From: CAZHJK01 sp964533275 | Lineage (GTDB): Bacteria > Bacillota > Clostridia > Eubacteriales > Garciellaceae | Assembly: GCA_964533275.1 (NCBI GenBank) | Contig: CAZHJK010000001.1 | Span: forward strand, 169,320 to 233,319 | Direction of reading: 5' to 3' | Length of the DNA stretch: 64,000 nt | In this document: in pieces, positions 16,925-25,887 of the stretch | Position numbering within the stretch: position 1 is the first letter of the stretch | How the letters are laid out: every line of letters starts with the position of its first letter | The notes under the pieces: model-generated | What the model was told of the DNA's origin: nothing | Databases searched by the model: none | The model's input: only the letters and a program-made list of their open reading frames with translations | Translations under genes and position numbers: made by a program

Positions 16925-18804
16925 AAGAAGAACCTAAAAGAAATAGACCTCCTATGGGGAGAGGACATGGACCTGCAATGTCAAGACCGGTAGAAAAAGC
17001 AAAGGACTTTAAGGGTACTTTTAAAAGGCTAATTGGATATTTAAAGCCCCATAGGTATAAAATAGTATTAGTATTTGTTGCTGCAATTCTAAGTACAACC
17101 TTTACAATAATAAGCCCTAAGGTATTGGGACTTGCTATAACTAAGATATTCGACGGTGTTATGTTGAAATTACAAGGGGTACCTAATGCCCAAGTTGATT
17201 TTGTATATATAAGTAATATTATATTTATTTTAGCTGGATTATATATTATTAGTTCAGTATTTAATTATCTACAACAATACATTATGGCAAGTATTGCTCA
17301 AAATACTGTTTTTGAAATGAGGGAGGATGTTAATCAAAAGCTTTCTCGTCTTCCCCTAAAATATTTTGATGGTCGTACCCATGGTGAAATTCTAAGCCGT
17401 GTTACTAATGATGTTGACAATATAAGCAGTACACTACAGCAAAGTATTACCCAATTTATTACTTCTATTGTGACCTTAATAGGGGTAGTTATAATGATGT
17501 TAACTATAAGCCCTATTTTGACTTTGATGATTATACTAACATTACCTCTATATTTTATAGTAACAAAATTTATTGTAGTCCGCTCTCAAAAATACTTTAC
17601 AGCTCAACAAAAGACATTAGGAGAACTTAATGGTCATGTTGAAGAAATGTATACAGGACATGAAATTATAAAGTCGTTTAACAGGGAAGAGAATTCATTG
17701 GGAACCTTTGAAAAAATAAATGATGAACTTTTTAAATCAAGTCACAGGGCTCAATTTATGTCTGGGGTGATTATGCCTCTTATGATTTTCATAGGAAATA
17801 TCGCCTATGTATTGGTTTGTGTTATTGGAGGCATATTAGTAACTAGGGGTGCTATAAGTATAGGTGATGTGCAGGCATTTATTCAGTATGCAAGACAATT
17901 TACTCATCCTATTTCCCAAACTGCTAACATTTCAAATATTATTCAATCTACTATAGCATCAGCGGAAAGGGTATTTGAAATTCTTGATGAAGAAGAAGAG
18001 GTTCCCGAACAAAAAAATGCACAATTGATAGAGTTTCCTAAGGGAGAAGTAAGATTCGAAAATGTAAGTTTTGGTTATGAAAAGGATATTCCAATAATAC
18101 AAAATATGAATATTGATGTAAAGAAGGGTCAGACAATTGCTATCGTAGGACCTACAGGAGCTGGGAAAACAACCCTTGTAAATTTATTAATGTGCTTTTA
18201 TGAAATCGATCAAGGAAGAATTACTATAGATGGAATAGATATAAGAAAAATAAAACGAGGATATTTACGAAGCATGTTTGGAATGGTTCTTCAAGATACC
18301 TGGCTTTTTAATGGAAGCATAAGGGATAATATTGCATACGCTTGTGAAGATGCAACAGAAGAAAAAATAATTCAGGCAGCCAAAACCGCTCATGTTGATC
18401 ACTTTGTTAGAACATTGCCTAAGGGATATGATACAGTTATAAATGAGGAAGCAACGAATATTTCCCATGGGCAAAAGCAGCTTTTAACTATTGCCAGGGC
18501 AATATTGGCAGACCCTTCAATACTTATACTTGATGAGGCTACAAGTAGTGTGGATACAAGAACTGAGGTGTTTATACAAAGAGCAATGGTAGCTTTAATG
18601 AAGGGGAGAACAAGCTTTGTTATTGCCCATAGATTATCTACAATTAGAAATGCTGATTTAATATTAGTAATGAATGAAGGTAGGATTATAGAACAGGGGA
18701 ACCACGAAGAGTTACTAAATAAAAAAGGTTTCTATGCAGAGCTTTATAATACTCAATTTACAGATTTTGATAGAAATAAAAATGGTGAAAAGGAAATAGG
18801 GTAG
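16921..18804 (+). CDS. ABC exporter half with intact catalytic site (heterodimer partner 2)
   Basis: This is the second half of the exporter, 627 residues, with a polar RP-rich N-terminal extension of about 30 residues before the membrane domain. Walker A is GPTGAGKTT, Walker B with catalytic Glu is LILDEATSSVD and the switch His is in FVIAHRLST. Its signature is NISHGQKQLL, with the second position altered from the usual SGGQ, as expected for the TM288-type partner. The two genes thus form one functional and one degenerate ATP site. It is coupled to the preceding gene by a 4-base overlap. Confidence 0.9.
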   Translation: MKEEPKRNRPPMGRGHGPAMSRPVEKAKDFKGTFKRLIGYLKPHRYKIVLVFVAAILSTTFTIISPKVLGLAITKIFDGVMLKLQGVPNAQVDFVYISNIIFILAGLYIISSVFNYLQQYIMASIAQNTVFEMREDVNQKLSRLPLKYFDGRTHGEILSRVTNDVDNISSTLQQSITQFITSIVTLIGVVIMMLTISPILTLMIILTLPLYFIVTKFIVVRSQKYFTAQQKTLGELNGHVEEMYTGHEIIKSFNREENSLGTFEKINDELFKSSHRAQFMSGVIMPLMIFIGNIAYVLVCVIGGILVTRGAISIGDVQAFIQYARQFTHPISQTANISNIIQSTIASAERVFEILDEEEEVPEQKNAQLIEFPKGEVRFENVSFGYEKDIPIIQNMNIDVKKGQTIAIVGPTGAGKTTLVNLLMCFYEIDQGRITIDGIDIRKIKRGYLRSMFGMVLQDTWLFNGSIRDNIAYACEDATEEKIIQAAKTAHVDHFVRTLPKGYDTVINEEATNISHGQKQLLTIARAILADPSILILDEATSSVDTRTEVFIQRAMVALMKGRTSFVIAHRLSTIRNADLILVMNEGRIIEQGNHEELLNKKGFYAELYNTQFTDFDRNKNGEKEIG

Positions 18805-18844
18805 AATAAATAATAGAATATAATATCTTGAGAGGTTAGTATAT

Positions 18845-20290
18845 ATGAATAATAGCGGATTTAAATATTTAGATTTAGATAATAAGATTTTAAGTGCTTT
18901 AGAAAAGTTGAAGTATATAAGCCCAACAAAAATACAAAAAGAAGTTATACCCCTTGCCTTAGAAAAAATTGATATTATAGCAAAATCACAAACAGGAAGT
19001 GGGAAAACGGCAGCTTTTGCTATTCCCCTATGTGAGAGTATAGATGTAGAGGAAAACAATCCTCAAGCTTTAGTATTAACACCCACAAGGGAATTGGCAG
19101 TACAAGTGAAGGAAGAAATTACATACATAGGTAGATTTAAAAGAATAAGAAGTGAAGCTATATTTGGGAAACAACCAATAGAGCGACAAACAAGAGAGTT
19201 GAAGCAGAGGGTCCATATTATTGTAGGAACACCAGGAAGGACACTGGATCATATTAATAAAGGGAATATTATATTAAATGATATTAAATATCTTGTGATT
19301 GATGAAGCTGACAAAATGCTAAACATGGGATTTATTGAACAGGTGGAGGCAGTTATAGAAAAACTTCCCATAAATAGGGTTACCATGTTATTTTCAGCAA
19401 CTATACCAGAAAAAATATTAAATCTTTGTGATAAATATATGAAAAACCCAAAACTAATTGAAACAAATGCTGAGATGCTTACAGTTGAAAAGACCTATCA
19501 ATATTATTATGAGATAGATGAAAGGGAAAAGTTTAATTTTTTAACTAAACTAATATATACTAATAGACCGGATAGTTGTATTATATTTTGTAACACAAAA
19601 GACACGGTTAATTGGCTTTTTCAAAAGATGGATAGTATAAATTATGATTGTAGTAAACTTCATGGAGGAATGGAGCAAAAAGATCGATTAGAGGTTATGA
19701 ATAACTTTAAAAGAGGCGCCTTACAATTTCTTATTGCAACTGATGTAGCGGCTAGGGGAATTGATATAGAGGACATAAGTCTGGTGGTTAATTATGATGT
19801 TCCTGTAGAAAAGGAAAGCTATGTTCATAGAATCGGAAGAACAGGGCGTGCCGGGAAAGAAGGAATTGCTATTACCCTTGTTACACAAAGAGAATTAAAA
19901 TTACTCAATCAAATCGAAAAATATTTAGATTTTAATATACCCATGGGGGAAATTCCCTCTGAACAAGAGATTGAATTAGGAAAGAAAAAGTTTGATGAAA
20001 AACAGAAGGGTAAAGTTAATTTAAAGGTTGAAAAAAGTTCGCAATTAGAAAGGGAGGTTACAAAAGTTTATATTAAAGCAGGAAAAAACAAAAAAATTAG
20101 GCCTGGAGATATTGTAGGGGCTATAATAAATATAAAGGGAATACTTGCTGAGGATATAGGTATAATAGATATACAAGATAATATATCCTATGTAGATATA
20201 CTTAATGGAAAGGGTAATATAGTTCTAAGGGAACTTCCAAAGTCAACAATAAAAGGGAAAAGGATAATAGTACAAAGGGCTCAAAGATAA
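18845..20290 (+). CDS. dbpA: DEAD-box RNA helicase, DbpA/YxiN type
   Basis: This is an ATP-dependent RNA helicase of 481 residues. The core motifs are all visible: AKSQTGSGKT (I), PTRELA (Ia), TPGR (Ib), DEAD (II), SAT (III), and HRIGRTGRAG (VI). The last 75 residues (KVYIKAGKNKKIRPGDIVGAI...) match the DbpA RNA-binding domain, an RRM-like fold that targets the enzyme to hairpin 92 of 23S rRNA during 50S assembly. It starts at ATG 18845 behind GAGAGGTTAG and ends at a bidirectional terminator. Confidence 0.9.
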   Translation: MNNSGFKYLDLDNKILSALEKLKYISPTKIQKEVIPLALEKIDIIAKSQTGSGKTAAFAIPLCESIDVEENNPQALVLTPTRELAVQVKEEITYIGRFKRIRSEAIFGKQPIERQTRELKQRVHIIVGTPGRTLDHINKGNIILNDIKYLVIDEADKMLNMGFIEQVEAVIEKLPINRVTMLFSATIPEKILNLCDKYMKNPKLIETNAEMLTVEKTYQYYYEIDEREKFNFLTKLIYTNRPDSCIIFCNTKDTVNWLFQKMDSINYDCSKLHGGMEQKDRLEVMNNFKRGALQFLIATDVAARGIDIEDISLVVNYDVPVEKESYVHRIGRTGRAGKEGIAITLVTQRELKLLNQIEKYLDFNIPMGEIPSEQEIELGKKKFDEKQKGKVNLKVEKSSQLEREVTKVYIKAGKNKKIRPGDIVGAIINIKGILAEDIGIIDIQDNISYVDILNGKGNIVLRELPKSTIKGKRIIVQRAQR

Positions 20291-20316
20291 AACTAATAAA
20301 ATTAGTAATAAAAGCT

Positions 20317-20348
20317 AAGGGAGAAACTACCTAGGTAGTTTCTCCCTT
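20317..20348. terminator. Bidirectional terminator between dbpA and the spore protein gene
   Basis: This is a perfect 32-base palindrome with arms AAGGGAGAAACTACCT and AGGTAGTTTCTCCCTT, lying between convergent genes. The flanks are short A/T tracts on both sides. Confidence 0.8.
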
Positions 20349-20364
20349 AAAATATTTATATACA

Positions 20365-20571
20365 TTACTTACCTGCTATACTTCGCTCATAACTTTCTAC
20401 CATTTTTTTAACCATGTTACCACCTACATAACCATTTTCTCTGGAAGTTAAGTTACCTTTATCAATTTGATCATAGTTAGTAATCCCAAGTTCATTAGCT
20501 ACCTCAAGTTTAAACTTATCAAGTGCATTTCTAGCTTCAGGAACTACAGTTCTATTACTTCTATTTGCCAT
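20365..20571 (-). CDS. Alpha/beta-type small acid-soluble spore protein
   Basis: This 68-residue protein coats and protects DNA in the dormant spore core. The family signatures are clear: ALDKFKLEVANELGI with the germination-protease cleavage region, and GNLTSRENGYVGGNMVKKMV near the C terminus. It starts at an ATG behind a perfect AGGAGGTGA. Sporulation-specific sigma-G control is expected, but I could not pick out a convincing sigma-G promoter in the 188-base upstream gap. It is the best single sign in this window that the organism makes endospores. Confidence 0.95.
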   Translation of the reverse strand: MANRSNRTVVPEARNALDKFKLEVANELGITNYDQIDKGNLTSRENGYVGGNMVKKMVESYERSIAGK

Positions 20572-20759
20572 TGATATTCACCTCCTATTTTGGTTTTGCA
20601 ATTATAGTTTATGCACTTAAAAAATTATTAACCATTATAAATAGTGGTTACAATGGAAATAATTATTAAAAAACAAAATAGGAATTTAAATAAGACAAGA
20701 CATTTTCATGAACTTTTAGCAATTGGTTTAAATATAAAAATTGCAAAATTTATTAATAA

Positions 20760-22067
20760 TTAGGCATTTTTTTTCTTATCTATAATTCTTTTAGCTTTAC
20801 CTTCGAATCTAGGCAAACTATTAGGTTCTAAAATATTAATAGTGGTATTTATACCTAAGACAATTCTTAAATTTCTTTTAATTGCAGCTCTCAAGTTTTT
20901 TAGAACATCACTAGAGTATAGTTGTAGCCCTTCAGTTAATTCAACATTAATTTCAATAGTATCTAAATAGTTTTTTCTATCTAAAACAATTTGATAATGG
21001 GGACTAATTTCTGGAAATTTAAAAAGTACTTCTTCGATTTGTGATGGAAAAACGTTGACACCTCTAATTATCAGCATATCGTCTATACGGCTAGATATAT
21101 TCTGCATTCTGGCATTAGTCCTACCACACTCACATGGTGCATATGTAAGACTGGAAATATCTCTAGTTCTATATCGTATCAAAGGTAGAGCTTCTTTTGT
21201 CATACAAGTAATAACCAATTCACCTGTAGAACCTGGTGGTAATACTTCACCTGTATTTGGATCAATAATCTCTGGAATAAAATGATCTTCCTGAATATGC
21301 ATGCCACTTAGCTTTAAACATTCTCCAGATACTCCTGGGCCAATTAACTCGCTCATACCATAATTTTGGGTTACTTTTATATGATTTCCCCATAACCTAT
21401 AAATTTCACTACGCATTGCTTCAGACATACCCTCTCCTCCGAATAAGCCAATTCTAATATTTAAATCTTTACTAGGATCAATGCCCATAGTTTTAGCTAC
21501 TTCAGCAATTCGTAATGCATAAGAGGGAGTTGAAACTAATATTGTAGTTTTAAAGTCTTTCATAAACATAATTTGTTTTTCGGTATTACCAGCGGAAGAT
21601 GGACAAACAGTTACTCCCAAATGCTCTAATCCATAATGTAATCCTAATCCTCCAGTAAACATTCCGTAACTAAAACAAATCTGAGCTATATCTTCTTTTT
21701 TAGCTCCACCTGCAGCTGCAATTCTGCCTGCTAATTCTGACCATATTTTTATATCATTCTTAGTATAACCAACTACAGTAGATTTTCCGGTTGTACCAGA
21801 TGAGGCATGAATCCTCACTAATTCACTTTTTGGAACAGCAAATAAGCCAAAAGGATAATTTTCCCTTAAATCCTGTTTATTAGTAAATGGTAAAAGTTTC
21901 AAATCATCTAATGTTCTTATATCCTTAGGTTTTATATCTAACTCTTCCATTTTAGCACGATAATGTGGAATTTTTTCATATACTCGATTTACAACACTTT
22001 TTAGTCTAGTAAGCTGAATTTCTTCAATAGCAATCCTGGACATTTGTTCTTCGTTTCTTAAAATCAT
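20760..22067 (-). CDS. paaK: Phenylacetate-CoA ligase
   Basis: This is an AMP-forming ligase that activates phenylacetate or related aryl acids with ATP and coenzyme A. The 435-residue length and motifs fit PaaK: the adenylate P-loop HASSGTTGKSTVVGYT near residue 90, QNYGMSELIGPGVSGEC, and IRYRTRDISSL followed by CECGRT. PaaK homologues often sit near IorAB genes in anaerobes, where they may recycle aryl acids or feed other aryl-CoA reactions. Here the fermentation cluster lies about 6 kb away on the other strand. The gene is divergent from tcdA. Confidence 0.9.
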   Translation of the reverse strand: MILRNEEQMSRIAIEEIQLTRLKSVVNRVYEKIPHYRAKMEELDIKPKDIRTLDDLKLLPFTNKQDLRENYPFGLFAVPKSELVRIHASSGTTGKSTVVGYTKNDIKIWSELAGRIAAAGGAKKEDIAQICFSYGMFTGGLGLHYGLEHLGVTVCPSSAGNTEKQIMFMKDFKTTILVSTPSYALRIAEVAKTMGIDPSKDLNIRIGLFGGEGMSEAMRSEIYRLWGNHIKVTQNYGMSELIGPGVSGECLKLSGMHIQEDHFIPEIIDPNTGEVLPPGSTGELVITCMTKEALPLIRYRTRDISSLTYAPCECGRTNARMQNISSRIDDMLIIRGVNVFPSQIEEVLFKFPEISPHYQIVLDRKNYLDTIEINVELTEGLQLYSSDVLKNLRAAIKRNLRIVLGINTTINILEPNSLPRFEGKAKRIIDKKKNA

Positions 22068-22361
22068 TATGTTAATAGCCCCCTTAAAAGTAAAGTTTTT
22101 AGTCTTTTGGAAACACAGCTATCCAAATAATTAGGTTTTGTGTTTGCAAATAAAATAACTCCTCAATGTTTGGTGTAAAAATTATGATGTAGAAAACTTT
22201 AAACATATCTCGAAGGAGTTGTACTATAATAATAACATAAAAATAGATTTTTGATAAATATTTATCAAAATTAAAGAATAAATCATAGATAGATAATATG
22301 TGATAAAATGAGATATATTATAATAGGAAATAAAATTCATAAAATACAAAGGGTGTAAACT
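22068..22361. promoter_or_regulatory. Divergent paaK/tcdA regulatory region with a perfect 22-base palindrome
   Basis: At 22249-22270 there is a perfect palindrome with arms TTTTGATAAAT/ATTTATCAAAA, placed where the leftward paaK promoter would be (leftward TATTAT-type hexamers near 22222-22232). The leftward leader then contains a wide inverted repeat (AACTCCT at 22157-22163 with AGGAGTT at 22214-22220) and a further AAACACA/TGTGTTT pair closer to paaK. A rightward TATAAT lies near 22315-22323 before tcdA. The palindrome looks like a dimeric repressor operator; the protein is unknown. Confidence 0.45.
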
Positions 22362-23072
22362 ATGCTACATGCATTTTCTAGAACAGAAATGATAATAGGC
22401 ACAGAAAATTTAAAAAAATTAAAAAATAGTAAGATTGCAATATTTGGAATCGGAGGAGTGGGAACATTTGTAGTAGAAGCATTGGCTCGATCAGGGATAG
22501 GCTCATTTGTTCTAGTGGACCATGATGTTATAGATATAACTAATATTAATAGACAATTACATGCCAACATGAATACTGTAGGCAAATCAAAGGTTGAGAT
22601 AATGAAACAAAGGATATTAGATATAAATCCGGATACTGAAATTAAAACCATCCAGGAGTTGTATAAACCTGAAAACGCAGAACAAATGCTATCTTTAGGT
22701 TATTCTTATGTTGTAGATGCTATTGACATGGTTTCCTCAAAATTAGATTTAGTGGAGAGGTGTCACAAAATGGGCATTCCTATTATTAGTAGCATGGGGG
22801 CGGGAAATAAATTAAATCCTACAATGCTAGAGGTTGAAGATATTTTTAAAACATCAGTATGCCCCTTAGCAAGGGTAATGAGAACAGAACTTAGAAAAAG
22901 AAATATACCAGAATTAAAGGTAGTGTATTCTAAAGAAAAACCTATAACACCGCTTAAACTTGAAAATAATGAGAATAGAAGGCAACTTCCAGGTAGTGTT
23001 TCATTTGTACCATCGGTGGCTGGTCTTATTATTGCTTCCGAGGTCGTAAAAGATTTAATTATTAAAGGGTAG
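22362..23072 (+). CDS. tcdA: tRNA threonylcarbamoyladenosine dehydratase TcdA
   Basis: This E1-like (ThiF/MoeB superfamily) enzyme uses ATP to cyclise t6A37 of tRNA to ct6A. The N-terminal ATP-binding loop GIGGVGTFVVEALARSGIG, the VLVDHDVIDITNINRQ stretch and the ISSMGAGNKLNPT segment are diagnostic, and the 236-residue length is typical. No ThiS or MoaD partner is adjacent, and there is no CxxC zinc site, which supports TcdA over ThiF/MoeB. It starts behind AAAGGGTGT. Its 3' end overlaps the convergent DUF3810 gene by 11 bases. Confidence 0.9.
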   Translation: MLHAFSRTEMIIGTENLKKLKNSKIAIFGIGGVGTFVVEALARSGIGSFVLVDHDVIDITNINRQLHANMNTVGKSKVEIMKQRILDINPDTEIKTIQELYKPENAEQMLSLGYSYVVDAIDMVSSKLDLVERCHKMGIPIISSMGAGNKLNPTMLEVEDIFKTSVCPLARVMRTELRKRNIPELKVVYSKEKPITPLKLENNENRRQLPGSVSFVPSVAGLIIASEVVKDLIIKG

Positions 23073-24183
23073 CTTTGTATTCGGCAATAAGCAAATCAAC
23101 CATTCTTCCATAGCTTTTTATGCCATCCTCTTGCAAATTTGATTTTAAATAGGTATTGTTGATTTTTCTTGAGGTTTTTTCAATAGTACCTTTATAGGAA
23201 TTCCAAAAATTATTTATTGCAGCGAGGTCTCGTTTGACTCCATCACTATATTCTAGGGTTAATTGTTGATAGCTTTCAATATCATTTTTATTAAGGGCAT
23301 TCATAGAATGAATTAAAGCTAATAAAACCCCAGAATATTGAAAATCTATATCAGGATGTGAGGTACAAGCCAAATAAGCGATGTAATTAGCTTCATCCTC
23401 TCTTGCAAATCCACGTTGATGTGCCATTTCGTGAGCAGTTGTATTGGGAAGCATAGCATGAGGAACCATGGTATTGACATTGGCTTCCCCGGTAAATGGG
23501 GAATAAATACCTGCAATACCGGCATATGACATACCCTTTGAGAACATAATACCCTTAGGTTTGCTGGTTTTTAGATCTAATATAGGGTATTGATTAATAA
23601 TAATATCATAACCTAATTGTGATCTTTTAACTACACTTTTAAAACCGTTTGGTATATAGGTTACACCATTATTATCTTCATTTATGTTTTCCCGCAAAGT
23701 ATTTGTACGGGATATTAAATTCTCGCATAAAGATTGTAAATCATCAACAGAGGTAGGTTTTATCTCTAAATTTACAATACTAGCAAAGGGAAGCCTATGA
23801 TAATTTAATCCCCAGTTAATAATAAATATAAAATAAAGAATGCTAAAACATATAACTATATTTAGTAGCCCCCTTATTAGGGCTGTTTTTTTACTAAAAG
23901 TGCCTGGATTTTTAATTGCTTTTCTGTAAGATCTTTTCCAATAATTTCTATATATAAATCTTATTGTAAATAATACAGATAAAAATATAAATAAATATAA
24001 TAAAATTTCCCCAAGGGAGAAGTGAAATAGATTTGAAGGTAAGTATAGTAGTTTGTTTATTATTAAGTAGATTCCCTGGGAGTAATATTTTTCTATAAGA
24101 ATATTATTATTTGTTGCGAAAAAGGTTAAAAACAGACTAATTGGAAATAGAAGAATTAGAAAATACACAAAATCACTCCCCAT
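23062..24183 (-). CDS. DUF3810 membrane protein with HExxH-type metalloprotease motif
   Basis: This 373-residue protein has three predicted membrane segments in the first 130 residues (about 5-25, 55-78 and 108-128) followed by a soluble domain. That domain carries TTAHEMAHQRGFAREDEANY, a zincin-like HExxH motif with a downstream acidic ligand candidate. This matches DUF3810, a family found mostly in Firmicutes and Bacteroidetes and of unknown function. A membrane-anchored zinc peptidase is plausible but not shown. It starts with ATG behind GGGGAG and is a single gene. Confidence 0.82.
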   Translation of the reverse strand: MGSDFVYFLILLFPISLFLTFFATNNNILIEKYYSQGIYLIINKLLYLPSNLFHFSLGEILLYLFIFLSVLFTIRFIYRNYWKRSYRKAIKNPGTFSKKTALIRGLLNIVICFSILYFIFIINWGLNYHRLPFASIVNLEIKPTSVDDLQSLCENLISRTNTLRENINEDNNGVTYIPNGFKSVVKRSQLGYDIIINQYPILDLKTSKPKGIMFSKGMSYAGIAGIYSPFTGEANVNTMVPHAMLPNTTAHEMAHQRGFAREDEANYIAYLACTSHPDIDFQYSGVLLALIHSMNALNKNDIESYQQLTLEYSDGVKRDLAAINNFWNSYKGTIEKTSRKINNTYLKSNLQEDGIKSYGRMVDLLIAEYKATL

Positions 24184-24395
24184 GCAGTATTAGATTATTG
24201 TATTATTAAATTCTATTATAACATTTTGCACATTGAATAATAATATACTAGTAAAGGTTAAATAAATATTGTAAAAACTTTCAAATTATTTGTAACAAAA
24301 GTTTGTATAGTATTAATAAAAATGTTACAATAAAAATATAAATGTAAAATAATAACTTTATTTTCTTTGCTTTAAAATTAATATGGGGAGAGGGA

Positions 24396-25805
24396 ATGAA
24401 AGTGATAGCATGGGTTAAGGATTTTCCTGATTATCTAAAGAATAGTATAAAAAATTTTAAACACTGGAAGAAAACTCTAATAATCTCTTCTATGGTTATT
24501 GCCATATCTATTATAAGTTTCTTTGTTTATCAAAGCGGTTTTTCCTACCAGGTAGTTTTAAACGGAGAAGAGGTAGGTGCAGTTAAAGAAATTACTATTG
24601 TAGAAAATGCATTAAAAGAAGTAGAAAAAGAAGTATTAGAACAATATGGCGATAAAGCTCACTTTGAAAATGAAATAGTATATGAAAAAGTCCGGGTAAA
24701 AAAAGACCAACTATTAGAAAAAAAGCAAATAGTTGACTTCATCTCAAAAAGAGCAGAGATTTTAAAGCCTGCAGCCATTATAGTAATGGAAGGTGAAAAT
24801 AAATTAATTGTTGAATCAACAGAAATTGCACAACAAGTATTAGATGAAATAAAAAGACCCTATATGGAAAGAGTCGAGGAAAAGGATAACCAAGAATTAC
24901 TGGAGGTTTCCTTTGGTCAAAAAGTAAATATAATATCTAAAGATGTTCCACCAGATGAAATATTAACCAAAGAGAAAGCCATGGAAAAGGTGTCACAAAG
25001 TAGTGAAGGAGTGCAAACCTATCAGGTTGCAAAAGGGGATTCTGCTTGGAATATTTCTAGGGCATTTAATATGGGTATTAGAACATTAGAAGAAGCAAAT
25101 CCAGGGAAAGACATTGAAAAATTAATGCCAGGTGAAAAAATAAATCTATTTGTTGAACAACCTTTTATTGATGTAAAAACCGTAGAAAAACACATAATAG
25201 TAGAAGATATTAAATGCAAAGTTGAAGAGAAAAAGGATTCTTCATTATATGTAGGACAAAAGAAGGTAATTGAAGAGGGGAAAAAAGGGAAAAAAGAAGT
25301 AACTATGGAAATCACTTTCCTAAATGGAGCAGAAGATAAAAGGGATATCATAGAAGAAAAAATCTTAGAAGAGCCACAAACCAGAGTAGTAAAAGTAGGT
25401 ACAAAAGCAAGACCTAAGGTTTCTAGAAAACCAGCACCCACTTATAAAGGAGAAATAGGTTCAGCAATAGCAAAAACTGCAATGGGTTATCGTGGTATTC
25501 CCTATAGAAGAGGTGGTAGTTCTCCTTCTACTGGTTTTGATTGTTCTGGACTTACTAGTTATGTTTACAGACAATATGGTATTAGTATTCCTAGAACTTC
25601 AGGAGGTCAGGCAGGATTAAGTGGTTATGTTTCCCGTAGTAATCTAAGACCAGGTGATTTAGTAATTTTTCCAGGCCATGTAGGTATATATATTGGTGGT
25701 AATAAATTTGTTCATGCACCTAGAACAGGAAAACCAGTTCAAGTGGATTATTTATCATCTAGTCATTGGTCAGGGAAATTCAGAGGAGGAAGAAGAGTTT
25801 ATTAG
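24396..25805 (+). CDS. Cell-wall hydrolase with LysM, G5 and NlpC/P60 domains
   Basis: This 469-residue exported enzyme probably cleaves peptidoglycan stem peptides. It has a cytoplasmic start, one membrane anchor or uncleaved signal (about 28-45), and a charged helical region. A LysM repeat follows (YQVAKGDSAWNISRAFNMGI...EKINLFV, about 208-252), then a G5 domain (about 265-335) and a C-terminal NlpC/P60 domain. The last has catalytic Cys in GFDCSGLTSYVY, His in PGHVGIYIG, and a further His in KFVHAPRTGK. It starts at ATG 24396 behind GGGGAGAGG. Similar proteins act in cell separation, growth or germination. Confidence 0.9.
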   Translation: MKVIAWVKDFPDYLKNSIKNFKHWKKTLIISSMVIAISIISFFVYQSGFSYQVVLNGEEVGAVKEITIVENALKEVEKEVLEQYGDKAHFENEIVYEKVRVKKDQLLEKKQIVDFISKRAEILKPAAIIVMEGENKLIVESTEIAQQVLDEIKRPYMERVEEKDNQELLEVSFGQKVNIISKDVPPDEILTKEKAMEKVSQSSEGVQTYQVAKGDSAWNISRAFNMGIRTLEEANPGKDIEKLMPGEKINLFVEQPFIDVKTVEKHIIVEDIKCKVEEKKDSSLYVGQKKVIEEGKKGKKEVTMEITFLNGAEDKRDIIEEKILEEPQTRVVKVGTKARPKVSRKPAPTYKGEIGSAIAKTAMGYRGIPYRRGGSSPSTGFDCSGLTSYVYRQYGISIPRTSGGQAGLSGYVSRSNLRPGDLVIFPGHVGIYIGGNKFVHAPRTGKPVQVDYLSSSHWSGKFRGGRRVY

Positions 25806-25812
25806 AATGCTA

Positions 25813-25851
25813 AGCCAACAATGCAGTGTCATTGTTGGCTTTATTTATATA
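25813..25851 (+). terminator. Terminator after the NlpC/P60 gene
   Basis: AGCCAACAATG (25813-25823) pairs with CATTGTTGGCT (25830-25840), followed by TTTATTTATAT. Confidence 0.8.
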
Positions 25852-25887
25852 GATGAAAATTAGATTTTAATAAGAAAGGAATAATTT

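Noticed and set aside
22249..22270. FNR/Crp-type site at the paaK palindrome
   Set aside because: The half sites TTGAT and ATCAA are 8 bases apart rather than the 4 of an FNR box.
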